DNA from: Mycobacterium sp. SVM_VP21 | GTDB taxonomy: Bacteria > Actinomycetota > Actinomycetes > Mycobacteriales > Mycobacteriaceae | Length of the DNA stretch: 64,000 nucleotides | NCBI GenBank assembly: GCA_024758765.1 | Contig: CP101406.1 | Location: 1,550,001-1,614,000 of the forward strand | Direction: 5' to 3' | In this document: positions 42,380-51,355 of the stretch, piece after piece | Layout: every line of letters begins with the position of its first letter | Position numbering within the stretch: position 1 is the stretch's first letter | Notes under the pieces: generated by a model | Told to the model about the DNA's origin: nothing | Databases searched by the model: none | The model's input: only the letters and a program-made list of their open reading frames with translations | Translations under genes and position numbers: made by a program

Positions 42380-43531
42380 ATGAGCCACGAAGAGTCGATG
42401 TTGGTCGAAACCGTGCGTCAGTTCATCGACCGGGAGGTGAAGCCGACGGTCCGCGACGTCGAGCACGCCAACACCTACCCGGAGGCGTGGATCGATCAGA
42501 TGAAGCACCTCGGCATCTATGGTCTTGCCGTTCCTGAGGAATACGGCGGAACCCCCGTGTCAATGCCGTGCTACGTACTCGTGACACAGGAGCTGGCCCG
42601 CGGCTGGATGAGCCTGGCCGGGGCGATGGGCGGCCACACCGTGGTCGCCAAGCTGCTGACCCTGTTCGGTACCGACCAGCAGAAGCAGCGGTACCTGCCG
42701 GCCATGGCTACCGGTGCGCTGCGCGCCACCATGGCGCTGACCGAACCGAGCGGCGGCAGCGACCTGCAGAACATAACGACGTCCGCTGTGCCGTCGACCG
42801 ACCCGAACAGGCTGGTGATCAATGGGTCCAAAACCTGGATCTCCAACGCCCGCTACTCGGGATTGATTGCGCTGCTGGCTAAAACCGATCCGAAAGCCAC
42901 CCCACGGCATAGCGGTATCTCGGTGCTGCTGGTGGAGAACCCCAGCGCGGGGCTGACGATCTCACGGGATCTGCCGAAGCTGGGCTACAAAGGCGTCGAG
43001 AGCTGCGAGCTGAGCTTCGACGGCTGCCAGGTGCCGACGGCGGCGGTGCTCGGCGGCACGCCCGGCAATGGCTTCGCCCAGATGATGAAGGGACTGGAGA
43101 CCGGTCGCATCCAGGTGGCAGCGCGAGCCTTGGGCGTGGCGACCGCCGCGCTCGAAGATGCCCTCGCCTACGCCCAACAACGGGAGAGTTTCGGCCAGCC
43201 GATCTGGAAGCACCAAAGCGTAGGCAACTACCTGGCCGACATGGCGACCAAGTTGACGGCCGCCCGCCAGCTCACCCGCTATGCCGCGGAACGCTACGAC
43301 AGTGGGCAGCGCTGCGACATGGAGGCAGGCATGGCCAAGTTGTTTGCGTCGGAAGCCGCGATGGAGATCGCACTGAACGCGGTACGCATCCATGGCGGCT
43401 ACGGCTACTCGACTGAATACGACGTGGAACGCTACTTCCGGGACGCACCGCTGATGATCGTCGGCGAGGGCACCAACGAGATACAACGCAATGTGATTGC
43501 GGCACAACTGGTTGCCCGCGGCGGAATTTAG
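42380..43531 (+). CDS. fadE3: Acyl-CoA dehydrogenase (FadE3 type)
   Basis: A complete acyl-CoA dehydrogenase of 383 residues. Motifs are MALTEPSGGSDLQN, INGSKTWISNARYS, and the C-terminal VGEGTNEIQRNVIAAQL, in which the Glu is the classical catalytic base. AVRIHGGYGYSTEYDVERYFRDA is also typical. The position between the Rv0216-type hydratase and fadD4 matches Rv0215c (fadE3). Together these genes can activate an acid, desaturate its acyl-CoA and hydrate the product. It ends 12 bp from the convergent fadD4 stop. Confidence 0.9.
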   Translation: MSHEESMLVETVRQFIDREVKPTVRDVEHANTYPEAWIDQMKHLGIYGLAVPEEYGGTPVSMPCYVLVTQELARGWMSLAGAMGGHTVVAKLLTLFGTDQQKQRYLPAMATGALRATMALTEPSGGSDLQNITTSAVPSTDPNRLVINGSKTWISNARYSGLIALLAKTDPKATPRHSGISVLLVENPSAGLTISRDLPKLGYKGVESCELSFDGCQVPTAAVLGGTPGNGFAQMMKGLETGRIQVAARALGVATAALEDALAYAQQRESFGQPIWKHQSVGNYLADMATKLTAARQLTRYAAERYDSGQRCDMEAGMAKLFASEAAMEIALNAVRIHGGYGYSTEYDVERYFRDAPLMIVGEGTNEIQRNVIAAQLVARGGI

Positions 43532-43543
43532 CGCGGTCCGGCA

Positions 43544-45061
43544 TCACGCCGAATACTTGGCTACCAGTTCGTTCTTGTAGAGCTTGCCGGTGTCGGTGCG
43601 CGGCAACTGCTCCTCGAACGCAATCGATCGCGGACATTTGTAGTGCGCCAAGCGATCCCGCACCCAGTCGAGTAGTTCCGCGGCGAACGCGAGCGTGGCG
43701 TCGGCCGGGTCGACGGTCTGCACGGCAGCCTTCACGCTCTGGCCCATCTCGTCGTCGGGGATCCCGAACACCGCCGCGTCCAACACCTTCGGGTGTGTGA
43801 TCAACAGGTTCTCCGCCTCCTGCGGGTAGATGTTCACCCCGCCGGAGATGATCATGTGGTGGCGCCGGTCGGTGAGGTACAGGTAGCCCTCGTCATCGAG
43901 GTAGCCAACGTCGCCGACGGTCGTCCAGCCTTGCGCATGGCGCGATTTCGCGGTCTTGTCCGGATCGTTGAGGTACTCGAAAGCGTTGCCGCCCTCGAAA
44001 TAGACCTCACCGGACTGCCCGGCCGGCAACTCGTTGCCGGCCTCATCGAGAATGTGCACCGCACCGAACATCGCCTTGCCCACCGAGCCGGGATGCTTCA
44101 GCCATTCGTCGGCACTGATCAGCGTGGAGCCGTGCGCCTCCGATGAGGCGTAGTACTCATCGACGATCGGCCCCCACCAGTCGATCATCTGCTGCTTGAT
44201 CTCCACCGGGCACGGCGCGGCGGCGTGCATGACCCGCTTGAGGCTGGAGACGTCATACGAATCCCGCACTTCCGCAGGAAGTTTCAGCATTCGGGTGAAG
44301 TGCGCGGGCACGAACTGCCCGTGGGTCACGCCGTACCGCTGGATCGCGTCGAGCGCGGACTCAGCGTCAAACTTCTCCATCACCACAGTGGTCAGCCCAG
44401 CGGCCTGCACCTGCATCGACCACACCGACGGCGCGGTGTGATACAGCGGGGCGGGGCTCAGATAGACCGAACCTGGGCCCATCCACACCGAGACCAGCAT
44501 CGCCATCAGCCCCGGCACCTCGGTCGGGGGTAGGTGCGGCAGCGGACGTTTGATGCCTTTGGGTCGCCCGGTGGTTCCCGACGAGTATTGGAGCAGATCA
44601 CCCTCGATCTCATCGTCGATGGGTGTATCCGGTTGGTCGGCAACACATTCCGGGTAACGCTGCCAGCCGTCCAGGTCGCCGTCGGCAATCAGCAGCAGAC
44701 CGGGCAGGCCGGCCGGCAGGTGGTCGGCGAGGCCGGCGCAGGTCTGGCCTAGCGCGGCCGAGCCGATGATCGCCTTGGCGTTGCTGTTGTCGATGATGTA
44801 CGCGGCTTCCGCAGCGGTCAGATGGGTGTTGATCGGCACGTAGTACAGGCCGCTGCGCCGCGCTGCCCACATCGCCGCGTGGATGTGCTCGTTGTTCTCC
44901 ATGATGATCGCGACGACGTCACCTTCCACCAGGCCTGCCGCCCGGAAGAAGTGCGCCAACCGGTTCGCCCGGGCTTCCAGCTCGGCAAAGGTGACGACGG
45001 TACCCGAGGGGTGCAGGATGACGGCCGGGTTGTCGGCATCGACGTACTCGCGAATCTGCAT
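43544..45061 (-). CDS. fadD4: Acyl-CoA synthetase FadD4
   Basis: An ANL adenylating enzyme of 505 residues. The P-loop is LQYSSGTTGRPKGIKR near residue 157, YYASSEAHG near 304 is the A5-type motif, TVGDVGYLDDEGYLYLTDRRHHMI near 382 the hinge, and TDTGKLYKNEL holds the C-terminal Lys. It converts a carboxylic acid to its CoA thioester. A palindrome overlaps its -35 region, and the -10 TACAGT stands 6 nt before the ATG, so the message should be leaderless and repressible. Confidence 0.92.
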   Translation of the reverse strand: MQIREYVDADNPAVILHPSGTVVTFAELEARANRLAHFFRAAGLVEGDVVAIIMENNEHIHAAMWAARRSGLYYVPINTHLTAAEAAYIIDNSNAKAIIGSAALGQTCAGLADHLPAGLPGLLLIADGDLDGWQRYPECVADQPDTPIDDEIEGDLLQYSSGTTGRPKGIKRPLPHLPPTEVPGLMAMLVSVWMGPGSVYLSPAPLYHTAPSVWSMQVQAAGLTTVVMEKFDAESALDAIQRYGVTHGQFVPAHFTRMLKLPAEVRDSYDVSSLKRVMHAAAPCPVEIKQQMIDWWGPIVDEYYASSEAHGSTLISADEWLKHPGSVGKAMFGAVHILDEAGNELPAGQSGEVYFEGGNAFEYLNDPDKTAKSRHAQGWTTVGDVGYLDDEGYLYLTDRRHHMIISGGVNIYPQEAENLLITHPKVLDAAVFGIPDDEMGQSVKAAVQTVDPADATLAFAAELLDWVRDRLAHYKCPRSIAFEEQLPRTDTGKLYKNELVAKYSA

Positions 45062-45067
45062 GCGCCG

Positions 45068-45098
45068 ACTGTACCGCCCACAAATTGACAGGTGTCAA
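45068..45098 (-). promoter_or_regulatory. fadD4 promoter with palindromic operator
   Basis: On the minus strand TTGACA (-35), a 19-nt spacer and TACAGT (-10) precede the ATG by 6 nt. The -35 box is one half of the perfect dyad TTGACAGGTGTCAA (45085-45098), which would let a dimeric repressor compete with RNA polymerase. Confidence 0.55.
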
Positions 45099-45114
45099 GT
45101 GGTGCACGTCTAGT

Positions 45115-45174
45115 GCGACCAGACACAAAATCGCACTCAGGGAACCCCTGGAGTGCGATTTTGTGACTGCTCGG
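45115..45174. terminator. Long inverted repeat after pckA, diverged member of the repeat family
   Basis: CACAAAATCGCACTC pairs perfectly with GAGTGCGATTTTGTG, extended on both sides by CAG/CTG and AGGG/CCCT pairs; the loop is only a few bases. The outer arms (GACCAGACACAAAA, GTGACTGCTCGG) resemble the GCGAGCAGACGCAAA family. It follows the pckA stop by 17 nt and should terminate that transcript. Confidence 0.8.
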
Positions 45175-45190
45175 CAGAAAGAGTGGGAAC

Positions 45191-47011
45191 CTAGCCCAGG
45201 CGCTGCTTGAGGGCCTCGAACTCGTCGCGCAGGCCGGTGGGCAGCTTGTCGCCGATGAAGGCGAACCACTCCTCGATCAGCGGCAACTCGGCGCGCCACT
45301 CGTCGGCGTCGACGATCAGCGCCTGGTCCACGTCTGCGGCGGTCACATCCAGTCCGTCCAGGTCCAGGTCGGCAGCGCTGGGCACGGTACCGATCGGGGT
45401 CTCCTGGCCGCCGGCGTTACCCTCGACCCGCTCGACGATCCACTTGAGCACCCGGCTGTTCTCACCGAAGCCCGGCCACAGGAAGCGGCCGCCCTCGCCA
45501 CGGCGGAACCAGTTGACGAAGAACACCTTCGGCAGCTTGGACTCGTCGGAGTTCTTGCCGGTGTCGATCCAGTGCTGCATGTAGTCCCCGGCGTTGTAGC
45601 CGATGAACGGCAGCATCGCCATCGGGTCGCGGCGTACCTTGCCCACCGTGCCCTCGGCGGCGGCGGTCTGCTCGCTGCCCATGGTGGCGCCGATGAAGAC
45701 GCCGTGCTGCCAGTCGCGGGCCTGGCTCACCAGCGGCACCGTGGTCTTGCGACGGGCGCCGAACAGGATCGCCGAGATCGGCACGCCCTGCGGGTCGTCC
45801 CACTCCGGCGCAAGAATCGGGCACTGCGACATCGGGGTGCAGTACCGCGAGTTCGGGTGCGCGGCAGGGGTGTCCGACTCGGGCGTCCAGTCGTTGCCCT
45901 TCCAGTCGGTGAGGTGCGCCGGGGTCTCCCCGTCGATGCCCTCCCACCACACGTCGTTGTCGTCGGTGTGGCCGACGTTGGTGTAGACGGTGTTCCCGCG
46001 CTCCAACGTGATCATCGCGTTCGGGTTGGAGCTGCGGCTGGTGCCCGGCGCCACGCCGAAGAAGCCCGCCTCCGGGTTCACCGCGTAAAGCCGGCCGTCC
46101 TTGCCGAACCGCATCCACGCGATGTCGTCGCCGAGAGTCTCGGCCCGCCAGCCCGGGATGGTCGGCTGGATCATCGCCAGGTTGGTCTTGCCGCAGGCCG
46201 AGGGGAACGCCGCCGCCACGTAGTAGGCCTTGTTCTCCGGCGAGATCAGCTTGAGGATCAGCATGTGCTCGGCGAGCCAGCCCTCGTCGTGGGCCATCGC
46301 CGACGCGATCCGCAGCGCGTAGCACTTCTTGCCCAGCAGAGCGTTGCCGCCGTAACCCGAGCCGTAGCTCCAGATCTCGCGGGTCTCCGGGAAGTGGGTG
46401 ATGTACTTCTCGGAGTTGCACGGCCACGGCACGTCCTGCTCGCCGTCGGCCAGCGGGGCGCCGACCGAGTGCAGGCCCTTGACGTAGGCGCCGTCGGTGC
46501 CGATCTTGTCCAGCGCCGCGGTGCCCATCCGGGTCATCACCTTCATAGACGCCACCACGTAGGGCGAGTCGGTGATCTCGATGCCGAGCTTGGGGTCCTC
46601 GGCGCCCAGCGGGCCCATGCAGAACGGGATGACGTACATGGTGCGACCGCGCATGCAGCCGCGATACAGCTCAGTCATGGTGGCCCGCATCTCGTCCGGG
46701 TCCATCCAGTTGTTGGTGGGGCCGGCACCTTCCTGGGTGCGGCTACAGATGAAGGTGCGCGACTCGACCCGCGCGACGTCGGCCGGGTCGGAGAGTGCCA
46801 GGTAGGAGTTGGGCTTCTTCTTGTCGTCGAGCTTGACCGCCGCGCCGGACTCCACCAGCAGGGCCATCAGCCGGTTCCACTCCTCCTCGGAACCGTCGGA
46901 CCATTCCACCCGGTCGGGCTGGGTGAGCTCCGCAACCTCCCGAACCCAGGCCAACAACTCGCCATGCTTCGTCGGGGCGGTGTCCAGACCGGGAATGGTC
47001 GCTGAGGTCAT
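45191..47011 (-). CDS. pckA: Phosphoenolpyruvate carboxykinase (GTP)
   Basis: A protein of 606 residues, the same length as M. tuberculosis PckA. The GTP-type P-loop is [14 protein letters not shown] near residue 267, with the neighbouring reactive Cys, kinase motif 2 [11 protein letters not shown] near 303, and the substrate-binding [14 protein letters not shown] near 75. It interconverts oxaloacetate and phosphoenolpyruvate for gluconeogenesis from fatty acids or sterols, consistent with the many lipid-catabolic neighbours. ATG 47011 follows AGGAGAGC. The upstream region has a 21-bp-period direct repeat. Confidence 0.96.
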   Translation of the reverse strand: MTSATIPGLDTAPTKHGELLAWVREVAELTQPDRVEWSDGSEEEWNRLMALLVESGAAVKLDDKKKPNSYLALSDPADVARVESRTFICSRTQEGAGPTNNWMDPDEMRATMTELYRGCMRGRTMYVIPFCMGPLGAEDPKLGIEITDSPYVVASMKVMTRMGTAALDKIGTDGAYVKGLHSVGAPLADGEQDVPWPCNSEKYITHFPETREIWSYGSGYGGNALLGKKCYALRIASAMAHDEGWLAEHMLILKLISPENKAYYVAAAFPSACGKTNLAMIQPTIPGWRAETLGDDIAWMRFGKDGRLYAVNPEAGFFGVAPGTSRSSNPNAMITLERGNTVYTNVGHTDDNDVWWEGIDGETPAHLTDWKGNDWTPESDTPAAHPNSRYCTPMSQCPILAPEWDDPQGVPISAILFGARRKTTVPLVSQARDWQHGVFIGATMGSEQTAAAEGTVGKVRRDPMAMLPFIGYNAGDYMQHWIDTGKNSDESKLPKVFFVNWFRRGEGGRFLWPGFGENSRVLKWIVERVEGNAGGQETPIGTVPSAADLDLDGLDVTAADVDQALIVDADEWRAELPLIEEWFAFIGDKLPTGLRDEFEALKQRLG

Positions 47012-47073
47012 TGAGCTCTCCTGTGTAACCTGTGTCACTCGGTGGCGTTGCCGCAGCTGCGCGCCGCTGTCAC

Positions 47074-47108
47074 CTCTTATACCGTCATTAAATAAGAGAT
47101 TACCGTCA
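47074..47108 (-). promoter_or_regulatory. pckA promoter region with direct repeats
   Basis: TACCGTCA occurs at 47080-47087 and again at 47101-47108 (period 21, two helical turns). CTCTTA (47074-47079) and TAAGAG (47093-47098) form an inverted repeat around the first copy. On the minus strand TATAAG, a plausible -10, lies inside this array. The layout suggests a factor binding two tandem half-sites on one DNA face. Confidence 0.4.
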
Positions 47109-47142
47109 ATAGCTACACGGATCGAAACAATCGCAACTCGCG

Positions 47143-48639
47143 CTATCTGTCGACCGTGACCGCGGCGTCGACCGGGCCCGATTCACCCAGCTCAGCGCGC
47201 ACATTGTCCAATGCCCGCCGCAACGCCGGCAGCCTGCGATCGCGTACCGCGGCGGCGCGGGCCGTAGCGGCCGCATGCTCACGCAGTTCCCGGTCCAATG
47301 CGGCAACCCGGTCGGCGACGCGCGCGGCTTCGGTCTCGTTGTGCCCGGCGAGCTCGGCGGTGAGTACCGACTCGGCGGCCACCACCCGCAGGGCCACCAG
47401 CTCCTGCACCGAGGACCGCACTGCGCTGGTGGCCTGTCCCACCCACCGATCGAGCACCACCCGGTCGCGCAACAGCCCCCGAATCCTGACCACCCACACC
47501 GCGGCCACCACCCCGACGATGGCGCATCCGGCCGCACCCACCGCGGCAAGTCCCGGCGCGAGGTGAGCGAAGACCCGACTCAAGGTCAACGCCACGCCCA
47601 GCCCGAAGCCGATCCCCAGCACCGCCATCAATTGGGTCTCCAACCGTCGGGACTCCAACGGCGGCTTGCCGGACTCGACCTGCGGCAGTGGCACCGCCGC
47701 CCCGGTCGACGGTTCGTGGGCGGCCAGCCCCAGTTCCTGGGCCACGTCGGCCAAATGGTCGGTGACCCCCTGATCGACCTCCGCCACCACTTCGGTCAAC
47801 CGGTCGTGGACATAGGACTCGAATTCGGCCCACCGGCGCCGCGTCATGCCCGCCGCGTCTTCGCCCAACTCGCTGCGTACCGAGGCGCACCGCTTGCTGG
47901 CGAAGTAGGACAGTTGCACGCGGGCCTGGGCGATGCGGCTGCGCAGAGCGATCACGCGCTCCGATTTCGACATTCGCCGCTGCCGGACCAGCTCGTCGCG
48001 CTGCTCCTGCAGTTGCGTCACTCGAGCGCGACGCCCTTCCGCGCGGGCGTCGCGGTCGATGCGATCGGCGTCGGTGCGCAACTGGAACTCCCAAGAGCGC
48101 AGCCGGTTACGCCGCGGAGCGTCACCTTCCTCGAGCTGTTGGGTCAGTTTCGCGATCAGGTCGTCGATCCGCGGCGCGCCGCGTTCGGGTGCCGCCGCTG
48201 CCCCCACCCATGCCACATCGCGGTAGCGCGGCGCGTGGCCGGTAAGGGTTTCGCGGGCTGCTGCCAGCATCTCGCGCCACTGCCGGTGGACGTCGACCTT
48301 GGATACCACGCCGATCACCACGTCGGTGTGGGCGGCCACGGCATCGAGCAGCGCACAGTCCGACTCCGTCAGTGCGGCGGCCGCCGACACCACGAACACC
48401 ACCGCCAGCGGCACCTCCCCCGGGGCTAGTTCGGTGGCTTCCATCACCAGCCATTGCGGCATCTGGTCAGCGAGGGCTTGGGTCATCGCACTGACCCCGG
48501 CCAGCCAGGGGCCGGTCACCACCACCACATCGCAGCGCCGCACCGCCGGTGGACGCACTTCGGGAGCGACCTCAGCGACGAGGGCGTCGACCCCGGTGGT
48601 GGGGTCCGGATCGGCTGAATCTGCACCCGAGGCGGTCAT
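47143..48639 (-). CDS. GTPase-like membrane coiled-coil protein (Rv0210 type)
   Basis: A protein of 498 residues. The N-terminal part has a degenerate nucleotide-binding loop ([19 protein letters not shown] near residue 38) and GVVSKVDVH, an NKxD-like guanine-specificity motif, near 114. A coiled coil rich in Arg/Gln (about 185-240) and two membrane helices (about 340-390) follow. This order resembles bacterial dynamin-like proteins, though I do not claim membership. It overlaps the Rv0209-type gene by 4 nt (ATGA), so the two proteins probably work together. Confidence 0.8.
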   Translation of the reverse strand: MTASGADSADPDPTTGVDALVAEVAPEVRPPAVRRCDVVVVTGPWLAGVSAMTQALADQMPQWLVMEATELAPGEVPLAVVFVVSAAAALTESDCALLDAVAAHTDVVIGVVSKVDVHRQWREMLAAARETLTGHAPRYRDVAWVGAAAAPERGAPRIDDLIAKLTQQLEEGDAPRRNRLRSWEFQLRTDADRIDRDARAEGRRARVTQLQEQRDELVRQRRMSKSERVIALRSRIAQARVQLSYFASKRCASVRSELGEDAAGMTRRRWAEFESYVHDRLTEVVAEVDQGVTDHLADVAQELGLAAHEPSTGAAVPLPQVESGKPPLESRRLETQLMAVLGIGFGLGVALTLSRVFAHLAPGLAAVGAAGCAIVGVVAAVWVVRIRGLLRDRVVLDRWVGQATSAVRSSVQELVALRVVAAESVLTAELAGHNETEAARVADRVAALDRELREHAAATARAAAVRDRRLPALRRALDNVRAELGESGPVDAAVTVDR

Positions 48640-49595
48640 AGGCGGTCCCGCATCGCCGCCCAGGCCCGCAGCGATCCCCTGGCAATGTCGGCGGCGCAGG
48701 ACCGCTGGGCGGCGTTGACAGGCGCGCTGCGATGCGCCTGCCAGCGACGGGCCCGTGCCAGCACCGATTCGTCCGGTACGTCGTTCGCGGCCACCGCCGC
48801 GGTCAGCCGGGCGGCGACCGTCGCGTCGCGGTTCAGAAATTCGTCGATGCGGCTGTCCCCGACCGCCATCGCCTCCAGCCGGATCACCGCCTCCGCCATC
48901 CGCCGGTGGTAGACAGCAGCGCCCATCCCCTTCAGCCGGGCAACGACACGATCGACACCACTGAGCTGGCGCATCCGGGCGCGGGCCTGCGCCACGGTCC
49001 CGCCGCTCCCGGCCAGGTCAAGCAGTGCCGCGACCCCGGACAGGTCGATGGTGGCGCACAGCCGCTCGCGGGCCTGGCGCGGCACCGGGTGCGGACGGCT
49101 CACGAACTGTTCGGCGCAGCGCAGATCGGCGGGCCGCGCGGCCACGCGGCCCAGCGCCTCCCACAGCGCCTCGTCCAGCTCACCGCCGAGCGCGGCCAGC
49201 GCGAACAACGCCGACATCGGTTCAACCGGTCCTGGGGTCGCGCCCGCGACCTCGGAGACACCGTCGTGCCTGCGCAGGTCGGCCTTGTTCAGTACCACCA
49301 GCACCGGGTGCCGGCGCGCGGCGTGCAGCGCAGCGGTGTCCTCGGGCTTGATCACCTCGGCGACGACATGAACGGACAAGTCGGCGACTTCGGCGAAAGC
49401 GGACTGCTCGGCGATGCGCACCCCGGCGGCGGCCAGCGCTGCGGCGACGGTGCGCCGACCGACACCGCGACGGCCACCCACCGCGACCTGCAACGGCGCG
49501 GCGACAACCGCGGCAATCATCGCCAGTCGCGGGTCAAAGTTCTGGGTGGCGAGCGCGGTCAGCTCGTCAGCGAAGAGCTGGTGCCCCTGTGTCAC
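48636..49595 (-). CDS. GTPase-like protein (Rv0209 type)
   Basis: A protein of 319 residues from GTG 49595; the frame is open to 49823, but homology begins near VTQGHQLFADEL. A Walker-A-like loop is seen as AVGGRRGVGRRTVAAAL near residue 37 and a G4 motif VVLNKADLRR near 88, which supports GTP binding. The rest is helical. Its stop overlaps the start of the Rv0210-type gene. The pair is probably a two-component GTPase system at the membrane; the function is unknown. Confidence 0.8.
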   Translation of the reverse strand: MTQGHQLFADELTALATQNFDPRLAMIAAVVAAPLQVAVGGRRGVGRRTVAAALAAAGVRIAEQSAFAEVADLSVHVVAEVIKPEDTAALHAARRHPVLVVLNKADLRRHDGVSEVAGATPGPVEPMSALFALAALGGELDEALWEALGRVAARPADLRCAEQFVSRPHPVPRQARERLCATIDLSGVAALLDLAGSGGTVAQARARMRQLSGVDRVVARLKGMGAAVYHRRMAEAVIRLEAMAVGDSRIDEFLNRDATVAARLTAAVAANDVPDESVLARARRWQAHRSAPVNAAQRSCAADIARGSLRAWAAMRDRL

Positions 49596-49812
49596 GACCC
49601 TGCCTCCCCGCGCAATCGGCCCCGCGGCCATGGTGTCAGCTGTGTCGCCGCGACGCGAGTCACCGCCGGATTCGGTGAGCGGTGTAGTTCCGCGAGCAAG
49701 CGCTCCGGCGAATCCGAACTGGCCGGTCGATCCAGCGGATCGGGCCGCGCTAGGCAACTGTTGGGTATCAATGTGGACCGCAAAGTGGGTACACGAGGGT
49801 CCATGGGCCACC

Positions 49813-50586
49813 ATGGACTGCATGCATGCTCAGCGCGACGTCGAGTCAGCACCAGACGTCCCTGGCGTCGACACCCCCGCTCCACGCCGTTTCCGCAACT
49901 TCAGCGTCCGCTACCGGCACTCCGCCCTCTCGGACGGTCAGCGCCAGACCTGGGAGCGGCTCTGGCCCGACCTGGGCGCCGAGGTCGTCCCGCCGGACGG
50001 TCCCGACCGCCCCCAGCCCCTGGACCCGCACCGCTGGTTCGGCCGCGACGCTCCCCTGGTGCTCGAGATCGGCTGCGGAGCCGGTACCTCCACAGTGGCG
50101 ATGGCACAGGCCGAACAGGACCTCGACGTCATCGCCGTCGAAATCTACGAGCGCGGGTTGGCGCAACTGTTGTGCGCGATCGACCGCGAACAGCTGAGCA
50201 ATATCCGGTTGCTGCGCGGCGACGGCCTCGACGTGCTGGAGTACCTGATCGCCCCGTCATCGCTGATCGGGGTGCGCGTCTTCTTCCCCGACCCCTGGCC
50301 CAAGGCCCGGCACCACAAGCGGCGACTGTTGCAGCCGGCCACCATGGCGCTGATCGCCGATCGGCTGCAACCGGGCGGGGTGCTGCACGCGGCCACCGAC
50401 CATGCCGACTACGCGGTGCAGATCGCCGAGTCCGGCGACGGCGAACCGGGCCTGCGCCGGGTAACCAACCCCTTCGGGGACGCGACCACCCTGCCGATCT
50501 CGGTCGCTCGCCCCACCACCAAGTACGAGGCGAAGGGCCGCACTGCGGGCAGCGTGATCAACGAGTTCGTCTGGGAGCGGGTCTGA
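49813..50586 (+). CDS. trmB: tRNA (guanine-N7-)-methyltransferase TrmB
   Basis: A class I methyltransferase of 257 residues (M. tuberculosis: 263). Motif I is LVLEIGCGAGTSTVAMAQAE near residue 80, and the TrmB hallmark VFFPDPWPKARHHKRRLLQP is near 156. It forms m7G46 in the variable loop of tRNA. ATG 49813 was chosen; ATG 49822 is possible. Its TGA shares a base with the next ATG (TGATG). As in M. tuberculosis it precedes the NYN protein and mmpL3. Confidence 0.92.
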   Translation: MDCMHAQRDVESAPDVPGVDTPAPRRFRNFSVRYRHSALSDGQRQTWERLWPDLGAEVVPPDGPDRPQPLDPHRWFGRDAPLVLEIGCGAGTSTVAMAQAEQDLDVIAVEIYERGLAQLLCAIDREQLSNIRLLRGDGLDVLEYLIAPSSLIGVRVFFPDPWPKARHHKRRLLQPATMALIADRLQPGGVLHAATDHADYAVQIAESGDGEPGLRRVTNPFGDATTLPISVARPTTKYEAKGRTAGSVINEFVWERV

Positions 50587-51281
50587 TGACCAGCCCCGAC
50601 CTGAAAGTAGGAGCGGACGCCGAGCCCACCGGGACCGACCCGACCGTCGAGGGACCACCGACGCAACGGGTGTTGCTGGTGTGGGACGCCCCGAATCTGG
50701 ACATGGGTCTGGGCGCGATCCTGGGCCGTCGTCCGACCGGCGTGGAGCGGCCCCGTTTCGACGCACTGGGCCGCTGGCTGCTCAACCGCACTGCCGAGGT
50801 GGCGGCGTTGCACCCGCAGGTCACGGTGGAGCCCGAGGCGACCGTGTTCACCAATATCGCCCCGGGCAGCGCCGACGTCGTCCGGCCCTGGGTCGAAGCG
50901 TTGCGTAACGTGGGTTTTGCAGTCTTCGCCAAGCCGAAGATCGATGAGGACAGTGATGTCGACTCCGACATGCTCGAACACATCGCGCTGCGGAAAGAGC
51001 AGGGACTGGTGGCGGTGGCGGTCGCCTCCGCCGACGGTCAGGCATTCCGGGAACCGCTGGAAGAACTGTGTGGTCTCGGTATCGCCACCTCTGTGCTCGG
51101 ATTTCGCGAACATGCGAGCTGGGCGCTAGCCTCGGATACCTTGGAGTTCGTTGACCTGGAGGACATCCCTGGTGTGTTCCGGGAGCGGCTGCCGCGAATC
51201 AGCCTGGATTCGCTGCCGGAACAGGGAGCGTGGCTCCAGCCATTCCGGCCGCTGAGTTCCCTACTGAACTCGCGAGAGTGA
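50586..51281 (+). CDS. NYN-domain (PIN-like) nuclease-type protein (Rv0207c)
   Basis: A protein of 231 residues. The NYN/PIN fold has conserved acidic residues in LLVWDAPNLDMGLG near residue 32, DEDSDVDSDMLEHI near 120 and VAVASADGQAF near 145, arranged as in metal-dependent RNases. It is translationally coupled to trmB and lies 74 bp before mmpL3. The link with tRNA modification suggests RNA processing, which is inference. Confidence 0.87.
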   Translation: MTSPDLKVGADAEPTGTDPTVEGPPTQRVLLVWDAPNLDMGLGAILGRRPTGVERPRFDALGRWLLNRTAEVAALHPQVTVEPEATVFTNIAPGSADVVRPWVEALRNVGFAVFAKPKIDEDSDVDSDMLEHIALRKEQGLVAVAVASADGQAFREPLEELCGLGIATSVLGFREHASWALASDTLEFVDLEDIPGVFRERLPRISLDSLPEQGAWLQPFRPLSSLLNSRE

Positions 51282-51355
51282 CAACTGGAGAGCCTGCAAT
51301 AACGGGCGCACGGGTCCGAAAGATTTCTCCACAGACCTTAGTAAGGAGCGTATAG

